From assembly GCA_004794785.1 (NCBI GenBank), contig SJOL01007034.1, forward strand, positions 441,014-505,013: DNA of 64,000 bases, given 5' to 3'. Source of the DNA: Opisthorchis felineus. Taxonomy: Eukaryota > Platyhelminthes > Trematoda > Opisthorchiida > Opisthorchiidae. The position numbers and the translations under genes were made by a program. A model generated the notes under the pieces. That model saw only the letters and a program-made list of their open reading frames with translations, did not search any database and was not told the DNA's origin. This document shows, piece after piece, positions 1-12,659 of the stretch (position 1 is its first letter; the number at the start of each line of letters is the position of its first letter).

Positions 1-3000
1 ATGCCTTCTTAGAACTATTAACTTGTGGTTAATACACAACAATTACTAACGCTTACGTGACGTAGGGATACGTCTGAACGCGCGCCGCAATAATGCTCAG
101 GTGTAGTGCGTTTACTAGACAAGTGCCCGCTTTAGTACAGCTCCGACAACCTATCCACTGGAAGAGGATGTGTAGGTAGAATTTTTTAGTATTCTTATGG
201 AGCACCTGATAGATTTTGTAGTACGCTTGCCTGATAGCTGTTCAGCAAAACAAAATTTGTCACTTTAAAGCGGGTTGGTTCTCAAGAGATAGGCTTCTAT
301 CTCTTTGAAACTTCGTCTACCCTACGCAGACGCGAAATTGTGTTAACTGGAAACATCAAAACAGGTATTTTCATCCCGACTGCAAGGTGTGAAATGTGAC
401 TGGTCCATTCGGGACCCGAGATTGCTTGTTGCGCCTGAGGCTCAAAGAAACTAACCATTCTATCATTGTTTAGCCTTCTGCAAATCAAAACCGTAGCATT
501 GCACAACAGGTCCTTGAAATACAATGCGTTTAGCCCTGCGGTGGGTAGCGCTGTACTCAAGGTACCAGAAGTACACAACGTATGCATGATTCCAGTCGGG
601 AGGCGCAAAATCATCAACTTTGCAGAGCTAGCCTCCACACATAAAGACTAACTCTTATCGATCAAATCCAACATTAACAGCAGATGTTCGGATGTAAAAA
701 CGGAAACCGACATTTATTTGCTTCTCCTGGTCTCAGTCAAACTAATCTACTGCACACATTTTGACTGAAACAACGTCGTTTTCCCAAAATGTTTCAGGTC
801 TGTTCCAAAACAGAGTGTTTAAATGCGAAACATGAATTTTCCGACCCACAGCACCGGATAACAGTAATCTACGAGGCCTTCCTAAACTCCTTCATAAATG
901 AGGAGCGGAAATTTGGGGGCGTCATCCATAGAGCAGAGAGGAAAATATGTATGGGCCTCGGATCAAGACTAAAACACTTGTAACGCGCATTTAACAAACC
1001 TAGCTACATATCTCCGCATTTCGTACAGTGCGGATGACGTAACTTGATATTCCGGATGAAAAATGCCGCATCAATAAAAAATCCTTCTATGTTTCATTCC
1101 TGAAGTCATGATTGCGAGCCGACTGACTAATAACGTGATATGCCGGCCGCATTCTACCAGTGCGGAGTTTCACCTCACCTCATGACAATCGCAAGATCAA
1201 GGAAGCTTTTTCAATGCTCCAAATAGTTTCTGCCAGCCAACAATGTTGTCCAGCTTCTTTCACTAGCAAAATCCGCTGCTCAACCAGGCACAAAAAGATC
1301 ACCGTAGTTATTCACATCAGCATCTTTTTGGCTCCTTCAACGAGATTTTTCATTCGCGAGTATATATATCATATGCATACATATGATCCTTCGATTTGGC
1401 GGCAAAACCTGTAGAAAAATGCACGGGGTTAAAAAAGTTAAGCTCCAAGACACGCAGTACCGTAAACTGTCAAGCATAGAGGAATGTCAGAGAACTGACT
1501 CGTTCAAATGGCACTAGTACATGGGGGCTCAATGCCTTTCATTGGTGCAGGATAGCCTCAATCTTGGGCGATGAATCAAGCTTTCCAAAAATAGTATTAA
1601 TTGTACTGAAGGACCACACGATTTATGGATTCAGCGTTGAAATTACGCAAAGCCACTGGGGGTTTGCATGAAGTTTTTCTGCTTTAGGCGACATCGAACC
1701 GACCTGCGTCGCGACAATCTACTTGGCAGTTGTATCCATCCTGGATTAGTACGCCATCCTCACAGACAGGTTTTCTGGAGCAACATCGATGCTCTTGTGT
1801 TTGCTCCAACTTTTCACAGCTGAGATGGCATTGGAGTCCCTAGCCTACCTCCGTGACATCCTCCTGGACACACCAAATATATCTGCAGCGTTTCTTGATG
1901 GTACATTGTGCAAAATGCATTCGGAAACCTCACGTCCGGAGTTGGAAACGGGTTCTAGCCCGCCGTCAATCACAGCTAATCATCCACTGAACACGTTAAT
2001 AGCATCCCAATTCTGGTTCATACGGATCAAATTTCGTCCTCCCACAGTAAGACGTAGGTTTCCTAACCACGCACAGGTATTAACTCAAAATAGACTGCTT
2101 CAGCTCCAGAGGACAAGCCCACCGAAATTTCTTTATCACCATCAACTTTTAAAATTAATGAACCGCAGAGGGAACTAATGAAGTGCCATAGTTCGTGGTG
2201 CTTATATAAACGCTCTCACCTCAACGGGTATGCACAACCAACTAGCCGACTGGGAGTGTGTTAACAGATGCCATTTCCTCACGACAGCTTAGTAACCGAA
2301 TGTCAGCAGATATCAGCAACCCACCTGTAAAACCATCCCACTGCACGGCAGCCATGCCACTTATCCTAGCCAAACCGAATGACTCAATCATGGTTTTGGG
2401 AGGTTGGTTTCGGCATCGCCCTCTGTCAAGCTGACCAAACAAACGATATAGCCATCTTCTCCTCACCGAATAAGGTTCAATTTAGCAATTGTCTCACTCT
2501 GCCAGCATAAACGTTCGCACCAATATTGGAGAAACCGCATCAATTTGAACGATCTGAACCCAAAATTTTCAAAGACGGATTTCCAGATTCTCGTCGTTAA
2601 AGTGTTTCATCCAAAACCCGTGAACAGCACGGTACTAACAGGTCAACAGGATCCAATTCTATCAGCTTTCAACTAACGTTACTAGGACAACTTCCCCTTC
2701 TGATAATCTCATCAGTGTCAACGTATCCGAATCTAAGCTGTCATGATTTTAACGCGTTCGAGAACAAGAATAAAGCAGACGTAATGCGGTGTACGTGATG
2801 AGTGTAAAGCTAGGGGTGTAAACAGGGTCGGTGTGTCACTTTCTGACACGGGGGTTTGACACAGCTTGCTATGTGGATCCGACAGACCGCAATCAGAGCA
2901 TAACTTGTTTTGCGTTGTCATTGATCGATTCACAGCCCAAGTTAGCTGATGTTTTATTGCACAAAACATATTGCTCGTTTAGAGTGGACTTGAATCCAAA

Positions 3001-6000
3001 CTGAAGGCCCTATAAATAAAAAACAACGCCAGGCGGCAACCAGACCCGCTATCCAGGAATTGTACAGTTTAGCCAGAGGTGTATACAAAACCACGCCGTA
3101 AACGGATATGGACACTCAGTTGGTTCACAAAACTCCCTGGGAAGGTCATTACTGGTTTCACTATTTTGGGAGCTCTCAGACACACATCACTTCCGAACAC
3201 TCATCAGCCTCATTTCTCATCTGAGATTGTCCTATTGGGCTCCTTTGAAGACAAACTTACATTCGTGAAAGAAAATGGTGTTAATGGGTTACCCAAATTG
3301 GTCTCTCGTTCCTTCAATTATTCAGCTGAACGCGCCGCACAAAGGTAGCCTAATGTTTTGCTTGAACCGGTATCCAAGGTATCAAACTCATACTGGTAAC
3401 ATACTATTTATAAGGTCAGTGAACACCACGGGAGAAACCAGTACTGGTTCTACTCTTGTGGGCTTAGTCATCGAATTCCAGTGGATAACTGGATAATCCT
3501 AACTGTGAAGAATAATAACAATACCAGTACTCATTCATCTATAACATCCTCCTGCTGTCTAGTTGCCATACCACATCAAGGAAGCACGTGGTCTGAGAAA
3601 CTGCCAGATTATTCAAGCCTAGACATTAACTGTCGAAATGCAGAAGCTGGGTTCGATCCAAAGGAACTTTCGAACAGTACTTTTACGCCATAACAACTGG
3701 GCAAACTTGATCTCGAAACTGTGGGTTAGGTTACAATGGTTAGGTGGAATATCACAAGTGAAAATATGAACTTTCAATCTAACTGTCGTCGTCTTAACAA
3801 TGACGAGATAATCCTGGGTAGTCAGAAACTCATGGGGGAAAGTCGGAAAGCGGAGATCCAATGGGAAAACCAAGGAACCGATTACTCAACAAATACTCAT
3901 TTGAATATTAACTGGGTTTTTACGGGAGACCCGACTGTACTTCTCGTTTATGATATTCCGCCTCGGGGAGTGCGCCTGCTTGATGAGCATCAGAAAGGGC
4001 GAAACCGGTCGTTGGCAGTCGAAGAGCTTTTAGTAATCTTGTGAGTAATTTCCTTTATGAAGACGGACTACTCACTTTTCAAAATTACTTCCAGAAGGCC
4101 TTCCGTTCGTTAAGTTGGCGGCCCCAAAGTATCTTTGAATAAACGCGAGCCAAATCAGGGCACTCGTTCCATGCAAACCTACACCCATCACTCAGGCCCA
4201 GGCAAGAGAATTCGCATCAAAACACTAAAGAGGGCTCTTCAACAGCTACCTCCTTCACTGTTCATCTGTTACGAATTATAATCTCCCAAATAAAGTATGC
4301 ATGTTTTAAGTGGACTAGATTAGCACCTTAAGAATGGTATTGTATGGGCACGCTGTTTTAACTTCTGACCAGCACACTTCTACCAGAAACTAGACTACCG
4401 GCGGAAGCGACGGAAGTGAGCACTGACAACATGTGTCATGAACAGAACACCTACAAAAAAAATTGCGCCACATTTAGTGAGTGGTCAACATGACAAGAAG
4501 CCACACCGGATTGAAGGTCATCGGTTACCAATTCCATCGTAGCCAGCTTAACTCTGCTGATGGTTCCATTGGATTGCTATGCAGTCGTCAGCAGAAGTCG
4601 CTGTTCTCCTGTGCAGCAATGCTGATAAGCTAAGTACCAAGGTTGTGCGCTGGAAAGCAACCGATACCGTCCGCATAACTACCCAGCAACTGGTGCCCAA
4701 CTTGTTTGGGGGTATGAGATGACATTCGGTCAACACTAGAATGTAAATAATCTGTAAATTAATTATTTTACGCTCCCGGCTGACGTAATGATTCAAAGGG
4801 TCAACATCTGACGACCTAAATAACATTGTTCTAATGAAGCCCACTTCGGGTACTCACGGCGTCATCGCCATTTGCTGTCTGTGAAACTCAAATTTGATAC
4901 GACAATTTTTCGAGTGCCATGAGGACGGTACGATGCGTGAAACTCGTACGTCATCCGCTTCACTTATCAAAAGACCGATATGTTCACAGACTAAACAAAT
5001 TTATGGCCACTCATGGTGAGAAGATGGGTATATCAGAAGTCAAGTTGTACAGTAACATGACTTCGAAAAAACCCGATGAACACTTTGTGCGTCCATAATG
5101 CCAGCAGATTAAAGAAGGAAAGATAAAATCGGGTTTTTCTGTGTCTCTGAAACACAAAATAACTTGCTAAAAACATAAATCAGATAACTGCGAAACACCT
5201 CAACCCCGTCTGTCAGTTTATCAACAAAGAATGCGCACAATCCTGGGCACACACGTCAATCCAATTCACAGTGTGATCGAATGGGATATGAACCCTTGGG
5301 TCTTTGACCGGTCATTGGTGTTCGCCATCGTAGCCAGAAATGTATCTCTGTATTTAGAGAAAAATATTATCCATCAAACCTCACCGCACCTCCGAGGAGC
5401 ACACTGTTGCAGCTGACATTTTGAGAACGTTGGTGTGCCGTGAGAAAACGCACGAAAATTTCACGTCAGCTGCACTACAAACTGATCACCTGCTCACACC
5501 TGAGCGGAAATCCTCCACTACACGGAACAGATCAATCATTTTCGGCAACCGGTTACGCATGTGGTGATTGTCCTATTACAAACAACAATAACTCCTTCAA
5601 CGTCGACAGGAAAGAAAAATCTAAGCAGACCAGTTGCTTGAACAACATTTTTGGGATATGTTGGTCTCGTTCTTTGATGGAGTTTCTCGAGAACGTAACA
5701 GGCCATTAGAAAAGTTATCAGATAATTTCCACATTCCAGAAGTTTCTAAATATTGAGTGGTCTTCAAATGGGTTTGCCTCTCTGTGTAAACGTGAGTTAG
5801 CTGAACTCGAACAGCTAGAAATCTAGAGCAAATTTACGCTCGTTTCTTCACAGCAGCGGTTTGAGTCAACCGGTGGCCCGAATATCGTCTGATAACGTCA
5901 TCTGCGGTTTCTCTTTTTTTGACCGATTTTATGAACGGTCATCGGAACTCTGTGTAAATCGATTCCTGCTAATGCAAAAACTGCCTTATCTCACAAGTTC

Positions 6001-6480
6001 AAGTGAAAAAACAGCTTACATCTAGAGTTTAACTGAGCAGCCCCAAAGCTACACTACCGAAATTTCCCAGCACCAGTTTCACCTTCCTGAAGGATACGTA
6101 TCCTTTCACTCCAACAGTGATAGAAAAGATATCTTGAACTGTCCTCGACCATTTCACCATAATCCCTATGGTGAAATACAACAGCTACCCGAAATAAGCA
6201 TCTCCACGATGTTTTCTCATTTACTTGGTAACGAATCAAAATCGCTAGAGCAGCAAATGAGGCTTAGCAGGTTGTGCGGGTTGGGATATATCATACATAT
6301 GTTTAGGCACCATCTGCTTAAACGGTTGCTTTTCAAACACTGTTTTTCAAAATCACTGCTGGCAAATGGATTGTGGAGGAAGGACCATCAGAGAGAGACA
6401 TGAAATTAAGAATCACCGCGCACTCAAAAATAATGAGTCAATTTATAATTTGGGGATAGGCCCAAAACTCAAGTGAAACG
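1..6480. other. Gene-free stretch, nothing recognised
   Basis: Open frames on both strands here are 60-129 codons, overlap one another, and show no domain, repeat or codon pattern that I recognise. The longest (1,789-2,178, plus) has no recognisable motif. A short phrase containing CCATCGTAGCCAG occurs near 4,535 and 5,325, with a looser relative near 40,860, so some of this DNA is probably old dispersed repeat. I cannot exclude small exons. Confidence 0.5.
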
Positions 6481-6539
6481 TGGCTTTTAATTTGCCACTT
6501 TAACCATATTACTAGTGGATTAAAAGCCAGCGGTTTCAT
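6481..6539. repeat. Long-armed hairpin (inverted repeat)
   Basis: TGGCTTTTAAT at 6,481-6,491 is perfectly complementary to ATTAAAAGCCA at 6,529-6,539. Inside it, after a 3-base bulge on the left side, CCACT (6,495-6,499) pairs with AGTGG (6,524-6,528). Together they give 16 base pairs around a loop of about 24 bases. It could be the tip of a miniature transposon or an RNA hairpin. It sits just before a TATC microsatellite. Confidence 0.7.
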
Positions 6540-6551
6540 CCATCTGACTAC

Positions 6552-6620
6552 TTATCTATCTATTTATCTATCTATCTGCCTATCTATATATCTATCTACC
6601 TATCTATATATCTATCTATC
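6552..6620. repeat. TATC tetranucleotide microsatellite
   Basis: About 17 imperfect units of TATC, interrupted by TTTATC, TGCC, TATATATC and TACC variants. It lies directly downstream of the hairpin at 6,481-6,539. Confidence 0.95.
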
Positions 6621-6699
6621 CAGTGCTTTTAAGCACTCAATACAAAAGCTTGCAGTGTGTTACTAAGCTAGATTCAGTGATAAATGATGATGTGCGTAA

Positions 6700-8229
6700 A
6701 AAATGCTGACGCACTAGGTACAAGTATTCCCCCAAGAGAGAGAGGAGAGAACGCTTTTAAATACGACCATCAGGAAACGGTTTCTGTCCGGTGTGACTGC
6801 TATAAACCGATGCAAGCTAGTTGTTATAAACGTATTGTATGGTGAGACCCAGTTTGCTGGCTTATCGAGAGTAAAAAAAGCTCCTCGTTGAGAATGCAGT
6901 TAAGCAATAGATAGACGGAATATCAAAGTACCCATACTCATATTAAATCCATCATTGTTGGATTTTGTCACAAGACAAACAACCGGAGAGAATTCAGTCA
7001 CAGAAACCCCTGAAAAGAACGCGTTCAAGCCTGTCACTTCACCAGTTTTCACTACCGGCAGCAGTAGCTCTTGTTGTAAATCTCCGGTACCAAGCTCTAC
7101 AGAATTGCGTTGCCTCAGAAGTGCTTATCTCGATTTCGGTCGCGTCTTGGATTCAGAAAAGGTGGGTATTTTCGCAGCGGGCTGTGTTTTGCACTGAAGG
7201 TCGTGGAGGAATGGCAGTAACGCTCTGCTGCTCGTCTCCTCATGCATCGTAGTCCCGCATTTTTGCGACTGCTTCCTATTCCAGTTCTTCTGTACCGACA
7301 GCGGGACCATCTGCCCAGCTGACCAGAGATGCCGTTGGTCGACGGAACAAACGCCTAATTGCGGCATCTGTCACAGGATAACAGGTCGCCCATCTGTGTA
7401 AGGACGGTGAAGAAGGGTCCGCTGATTTACCTTTCTTCCCGTACTGGGCCAACTCAACCACCTCCAGGTACAAAAACCTATCGGACGCAGATGAAAGGAA
7501 AAGTGGTAGAAGGAGCATGAGTTGGATGTGCGACGGCCGTGTCAAATGATAGCGAACTCAATTATTCATCACCCAATGCTATTTCGCCATGAGGTTCCTC
7601 TTCATTTGTTGCGTACTTTGGTCTGGCATGCCTCTTACTCTTTTAAGGTCTGTGTGTCCTCAAGAAGAGCTAAATGCAAATTAGTATCACCCATGGCGTC
7701 CACACCCCGTTGAATCGTCTCCGGGTTTTTCCGGTTTCCTCCTCGGCTTCAACTGCAGCTAGAGCGGCAGCGCGCTGAGCGGATAATAAGGGGCGGATGC
7801 ACCTTGAATGGTAGGTTTTGCACAGAGCCTCTTTGATAACATACTTTCCGGAGGCAAGATCGAGGGTATTCGACTGTTCGTCCGTATTAATCTGGAGATA
7901 ATGAATGTAATGCAGAAGCCCTGATAAGAAACGTCAAATGGCCAGCAAACAAAGCTTACTCGGGTTGTCCCGCAGATCCTGGGATGGGGATATTGTGAGG
8001 AGAACCGGCTTGCTAGAATGTGGAAAACCGGTGTCTTTATCAGATTGAATTATTACTAATTGATTCATATTTGTTCGACAATGGAACTAATTATCTCAAG
8101 CTTCAGCCGCGGACCATAAATGATGAAACGTGATGCACACTAGTCAGCATCTCATGGTTTCCTAAATGGTGACGTGGTGATTTGATTTCATACATCTTCC
8201 ACATTATGCTTTCACTGTGAACTTTATTC
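6700..8229. other. No gene recognised; GC-richer patch near 7,000-7,750
   Basis: From about 6,950 to 7,750 the base composition is richer in G+C than the surroundings, and several frames of 63-95 codons overlap on both strands (for example 6,965-7,252 plus and 7,276-7,545 minus). None has a motif that I know. Patches of this kind elsewhere in the window are transposon coding remnants, so an old mobile-element fragment is the best guess. Confidence 0.35.
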
Positions 8230-9470
8230 GCAGAACACAGCGGACAATGGGAAACACATGGTAATTTGATCACTTATTACAAAAACGTGAATATTTTTGC
8301 AATTCCTACAAAGAGACCGTCGGAGTCACCCAATGAAGGGTAGGATTAACGTGAACGAGGAATCCAGAGAGAGCTAAACGAACATTGGCTAGTACGCAAA
8401 TACTCTTCTGATATGTTACTCGGTAATGAGACTTTGAGATCACACGCGAGATTCACGACTGTTTCAGTTGCACATATACTTACATATACCCGCACAAAAC
8501 CAGCTGTGTAACGGTTGCCGTATCCCAAACAGCGTGCACTCAGTCTGTCATCAAGTTTGATCACACCACTAGGCAATCGAATGGATTAGGTCCATCATGA
8601 CAATGTATGCTATTCTTGGAAACCATACTGATCATCTTGCATCTTCTTTGAATGGATTCCGATTGCAAGGAATAATAAATATATTGGTACCGGCAATCTC
8701 GCGCTATAACGGTTTCAAACCTGCTGAGTAGCATGTGGAAGGAGGATAACCGTGAATAACGGATTGCATTTTCTGCACCAGCCAGCCATCAGGTTTTTGA
8801 ATGACACCTATACTACTAACTTTTCGTTTCCAAATGCTATCTAAATTTTGGGCGGACTGAAAAACACATGGTGGTGGTTTGCACACAAGAAAATTATAAT
8901 TAGGCCAATCACAAATTATTGGTGACGGTGTCCTTATTATTAAAGCCGCGCTCATTCTACTAGCCATCAAACGACCATTTGGGGAGTTTGGCGAAAGTGG
9001 CTGCGTACTGAATCACCATTTCCGGTGTTTCACTGCCTACCCAGATGTCAAGTCTTAATAGGCGGTGCATTTCAGCGGCCATAAGCATACGTTTTCTTCC
9101 AAATGTAATGTTTTGTTTTTGTCAAGCATTTATGCAAGTTAATTTGCATTTCCATGTCTGCAACTTATGCTTAAGTTGAAAAAAGGCCTTTAAAAATTTG
9201 AATACCACAAAATGATTACGGAGAAATTACGAGGAACACGCAAGATATGCACTCACCTGCTGCTGGGTTGAAAATAATGAGTGATGGCGTAACCTTCAAT
9301 AATTTACCCAAATGTGAAGAGTGCCTGCCAGTCGCAGGAAATCACAGGATACCGTAAATTGCATTCAAACTTCGCAGTAGGTGACAGAATTTGCAAAAAT
9401 GTGTGGCTTATTCCAATAAATGTGGCAGACTAAGGTTCCATTTATTTACAGTTTCAGAGTCCTGAACTCA
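8230..9470 (-). repeat. R1 repeat, copy A
   Basis: This segment, read on the minus strand, aligns with copy B (23,330-24,120). Shared landmarks include the phrase around TGTTCGTTTAG, the phrase around GTTTGACAGCTGAT, the AATACCACAA/GATTACG segment near 9,210, and the TGCCAGTCGC phrase near 9,330. Positions 8,600-9,060 are missing from copy B but present in copy E (17,350-17,830) and partly in C and G, so they belong to the family and B has lost them. No coding potential is visible. The copy stops near 8,230. On its right it continues directly into the 5' end of LINE-A. Confidence 0.75.
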
Positions 9471-9899
9471 GGTCATATTATGAACTGGTGAGAGTGGTAC
9501 GATCGACTTCGTTTCGTTTTACCCCCGTGCAAATGCATGTAAGAATTATTTCGCTGTTCAATCTGTTTACAGATTTCACACGTGTCATATTTTGACTTTT
9601 TAACCCTTACATAACACTTGCGTGATAACCACTGTGAGTTTGCACTCAGTTCCTGCGGTATACCCAGTCCCAATCATTAGTCTAGCCATAGAATATGCTC
9701 TCTACAGCCATCGATGGGCCACCGCAGATGTTGTCGAAATGGGTGTCCATCGAATGTAAGATATGTTATGCAATGCCACGCCCACTAGTCCTCGTGGAAA
9801 TTTAAATGTACGCGTTCACAGGACAACCAGCAAACCAGCTAACTCTCCTGACCCGTTTGTCTGCGTCAGCTACCTCTAACACAAGGGTGCAATGCATTA

Positions 9900-11240
9900 T
9901 ATAACAATGGGGAGAGCCATCAAAAGCAAAACAAAACACCCTGCTGCCAAATCAGAAAGACCAGTGTGAATGTTTCGCTTTGCTCAAGATACTCGACGAA
10001 AAACTGGTGCTTCGTTCTGAGGCTCTCGAGAACACAAAATCAAAGAACACAGCGACCTGAATAAAAGTCGGTAATGGAACTTCTTCCCTAAACGAATACG
10101 TTGCATTTTCCATCCCGGGTCCGGTGGCTGTGAAGAAGGTCATCTGGCTCTCTGATGCGGCAATGAAGACAGCCACCGCGTCTTGGTAGACAGGCCCACG
10201 AGGGAAAGCAGGCTGAGAATCTGAGGATTGAACTGCAGAAAAAAACACATCAACGAAACAGGCACAGTCGCTCCTTCCTATTGTCTTTACAAAGCCTGAC
10301 CACGAATCACTTCACCCAGATTGGTCAGGTCGGAAGGGAAGCAAGCGAACATTTGGGCTCGTAGTCACTATTTTCTCTCCGTCTGCCGTACAGGCGATCA
10401 CGGATCGGACTGCCAGCATTCAAAAGGCCAACCCAGCGAACAGGCGTGTAGCTGAGGATTGCTGTCTAGAGGCACAAGACCTGGGTCACAGCAGTTGCAG
10501 GGAAGAGGCACGAAACAGGCTTCCGCATGGCGCCAGTTCAGTTGGGCGGGATCATCTGTCAGACATGCGGAGACAAGCGAAAAAGCTACCGAAAATCAAG
10601 AACATGTGGAGACCTCGACACCGGGGGATGCTGCGAGAACCTTACAACCACTGAGAACTTGTTCCTGGTGATCTCCAGCTCCACCGCGTCAAATGTGACA
10701 CATTCATCGCACATGGCCTCGACAGCCAAAGTCACAAACGGCAAAACACCGGGCTAAAAAATCCTTCGTACACCCAGTTTGCCACGCTGATCGCGGGCGA
10801 GTCGGAAGTCTGCACAAGCACAGAAGAAAGGCGACTGCAGTCAAACTAGCCACAGAAGATTCGCCAAATCAGAAAAATGCTGGCTGGATTCAAGTTGCAG
10901 TCCTCTGCGCCCCTTTGTCTCATTTGAGCGCCACCAAAATGAATACTTCTTGGTGCCGCCTCGCAACGCTTAGAGCCTCATAGTGATACCTTGTCGATCA
11001 AACGGCGCTAAGATGCCAAAAAACTAAACAAAAACATGTTTCCCCAAAATCCATGGACGCATACAAATCTAGTCGTTCAAAAGGCGGTATTAAACGAGCT
11101 ACAAATAGCAGCGTTCGAAATTTTCGCCCACGGGGGGAGGGGTAAACTACGTCCATGAAAAGGGAGAAGGCCCGCACTAACCGTGCTCCCACGGGTCGAC
11201 AAAAAACATGCAAAGGAATAGCAGTCATCGGAACCAACAA
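9900..11240 (+). pseudogene. LINE-A ORF1 (nucleic-acid-binding, Gag-like) remnant
   Basis: ORF1 proteins of such LINEs bind element RNA and accompany it to the nucleus. This remnant is split over several frames. Comparison with LINE-B shows which frames are real, because the same peptide phrases recur in both copies: EARNRLP..GASS, DLDT..CC.N.TTTENL, VISSST.SNV, VCHAD, HKHRRKATAV, KMLAGFK.QS and TNLVVQK. The CC and the His/Cys-rich HKHRR stretch suggest a zinc-binding segment, but the usual cysteine spacing is not clean in either copy. A lacks about 180 bases that B has between the GASS and DLDT phrases. Stops and at least three frame changes make it non-functional. The start codon cannot be fixed. 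Confidence 0.7.
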
Positions 11241-11367
11241 CCAAGGAAGCAGACAAGTTTGCCGCAGAGGTCCGTTCGGAGACTTGGACTCACACCAGGC
11301 GTACAGCTAATAAATCTGCTAACCTCCCTGGTTTCACATCTCTCGGCTCCTCATTTTCAGAGGCAGC

Positions 11368-12030
11368 AAACACATTGGCGAACTGCTTGCCCACAGACTG
11401 CCGCAGCCTCTTCAACGAACTTGGCGATATTAAGCGGTCAGCTTGCGTTGAACAGCCAACCATAATCGCACTCACAGAGACCTTGCCCACACCAGATCAC
11501 TCTGACGCGGAGATCGCGATAGACGGCTTCTCTGTTTTTCGGGCTGACCCATACCGAGGGAGGGCTGGTTCGGTTGCTTTGAATTTACATTCGGCCCTGC
11601 CCATCCCGACTGTCCTCTCTGATACCACTTTTGCACCTCTATTCGAATGTGGATTCTCTCCTTCTCGGTGTGGTCTACCGTTGCCACTCAAGTCCAGCTG
11701 GAGATGACAAATTCCTCATACGAACAGTTGAACAACCCTCCTCCACGTACCACTTCATTCATCTCTTGCTGGTAGGCGCATTTAACGCTCCAAAGTTCTC
11801 CTGGATGGAGCTCTAACCGGTCGGATCAATTTGAATTTTTGAAGCGGCGCTGAACAAAGTCGTTCATGAGAGCGCTTGGACTCAAAATGACGTCGCTCCC
11901 ACCAGATACCGCACAGGCAAACTATCATCCCTCCTGGATTTGTTCATCACCAACGAATGACACTTCGTTGATCGGGTGATATTTAAGGTGTTACTGGGAA
12001 AAAGTGACCACTGTGTGCTGACATATGATA
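11368..12030 (+). pseudogene. LINE-A ORF2, apurinic-type endonuclease remnant
   Basis: This is the endonuclease/exonuclease/phosphatase domain that nicks target DNA. The first frame (11,375-11,707) carries IIALTET with the catalytic glutamate, then FRADPYRGRAGSVAL, the counterpart of the arginine/glycine-rich strand of this family. A frameshift near 11,640 moves reading to the frame that holds GVVYRCHSSPAGDD, then LLVGAFNAPKFSW (the GDFN motif, with Asp replaced by Ala). After two stops come TRYRTG..SSLLDLFITNE and KSDHCVL, which contains the SDH catalytic box. Motif order and spacing are right for the family. The Ala in GAFN, the stops and the frameshift show that it is dead. LINE-B has the same domain in part. 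Confidence 0.85.
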
Positions 12031-12659
12031 TCGTCTGCTACTGGGCCAGAAACCCTGAATCTCAAATGTGGATTCGAAATTTCTGCCGCGCAGACATCTC
12101 AGGAATGCACACATTTCTTGATCAATTTAAACTGTGATGACCTACATACGACCATTGCTCAGAAGGTTCACAAAGTTGATGCGATGTTTGTTCCGAAACA
12201 TCAACACGCAGGCGAATGGGCTGCAAGCTGCCTCAATGATTTGACATGTTCTTGAAAAGAAGTCTCAACTATTTTCCAAACGGTTGACCACAGGAGACAC
12301 AGAAGATGAGCTGGCATGTCGTTAAATGTGGAACCAGTGTAATGCAGAAATCCGTCAATGAAATATACGAAAATGAGCCAACATCCAAGACCTCGCCTGA
12401 GAAAACAGAAATGTGCCGTTCAAATACATGAGACATAGCCGCAGAAACAAATCCATCCGCGTTCCCCTTGAGGGTCAGGAACGGGGAACCCACGAGTAAA
12501 CCAATAGTGGAATCGGATGTCTACGGAAAGCACGATTCAGATTTTTATTCAGCCCCAGCATCCTCGACACATCCAATCTTGTAAAGGCGTAACTAGGAAC
12601 GGCCTCTAAACAAAGTGCTCTTCAGGGAGGAGGCCATTCGTCAACGCCCGCACTAGACA

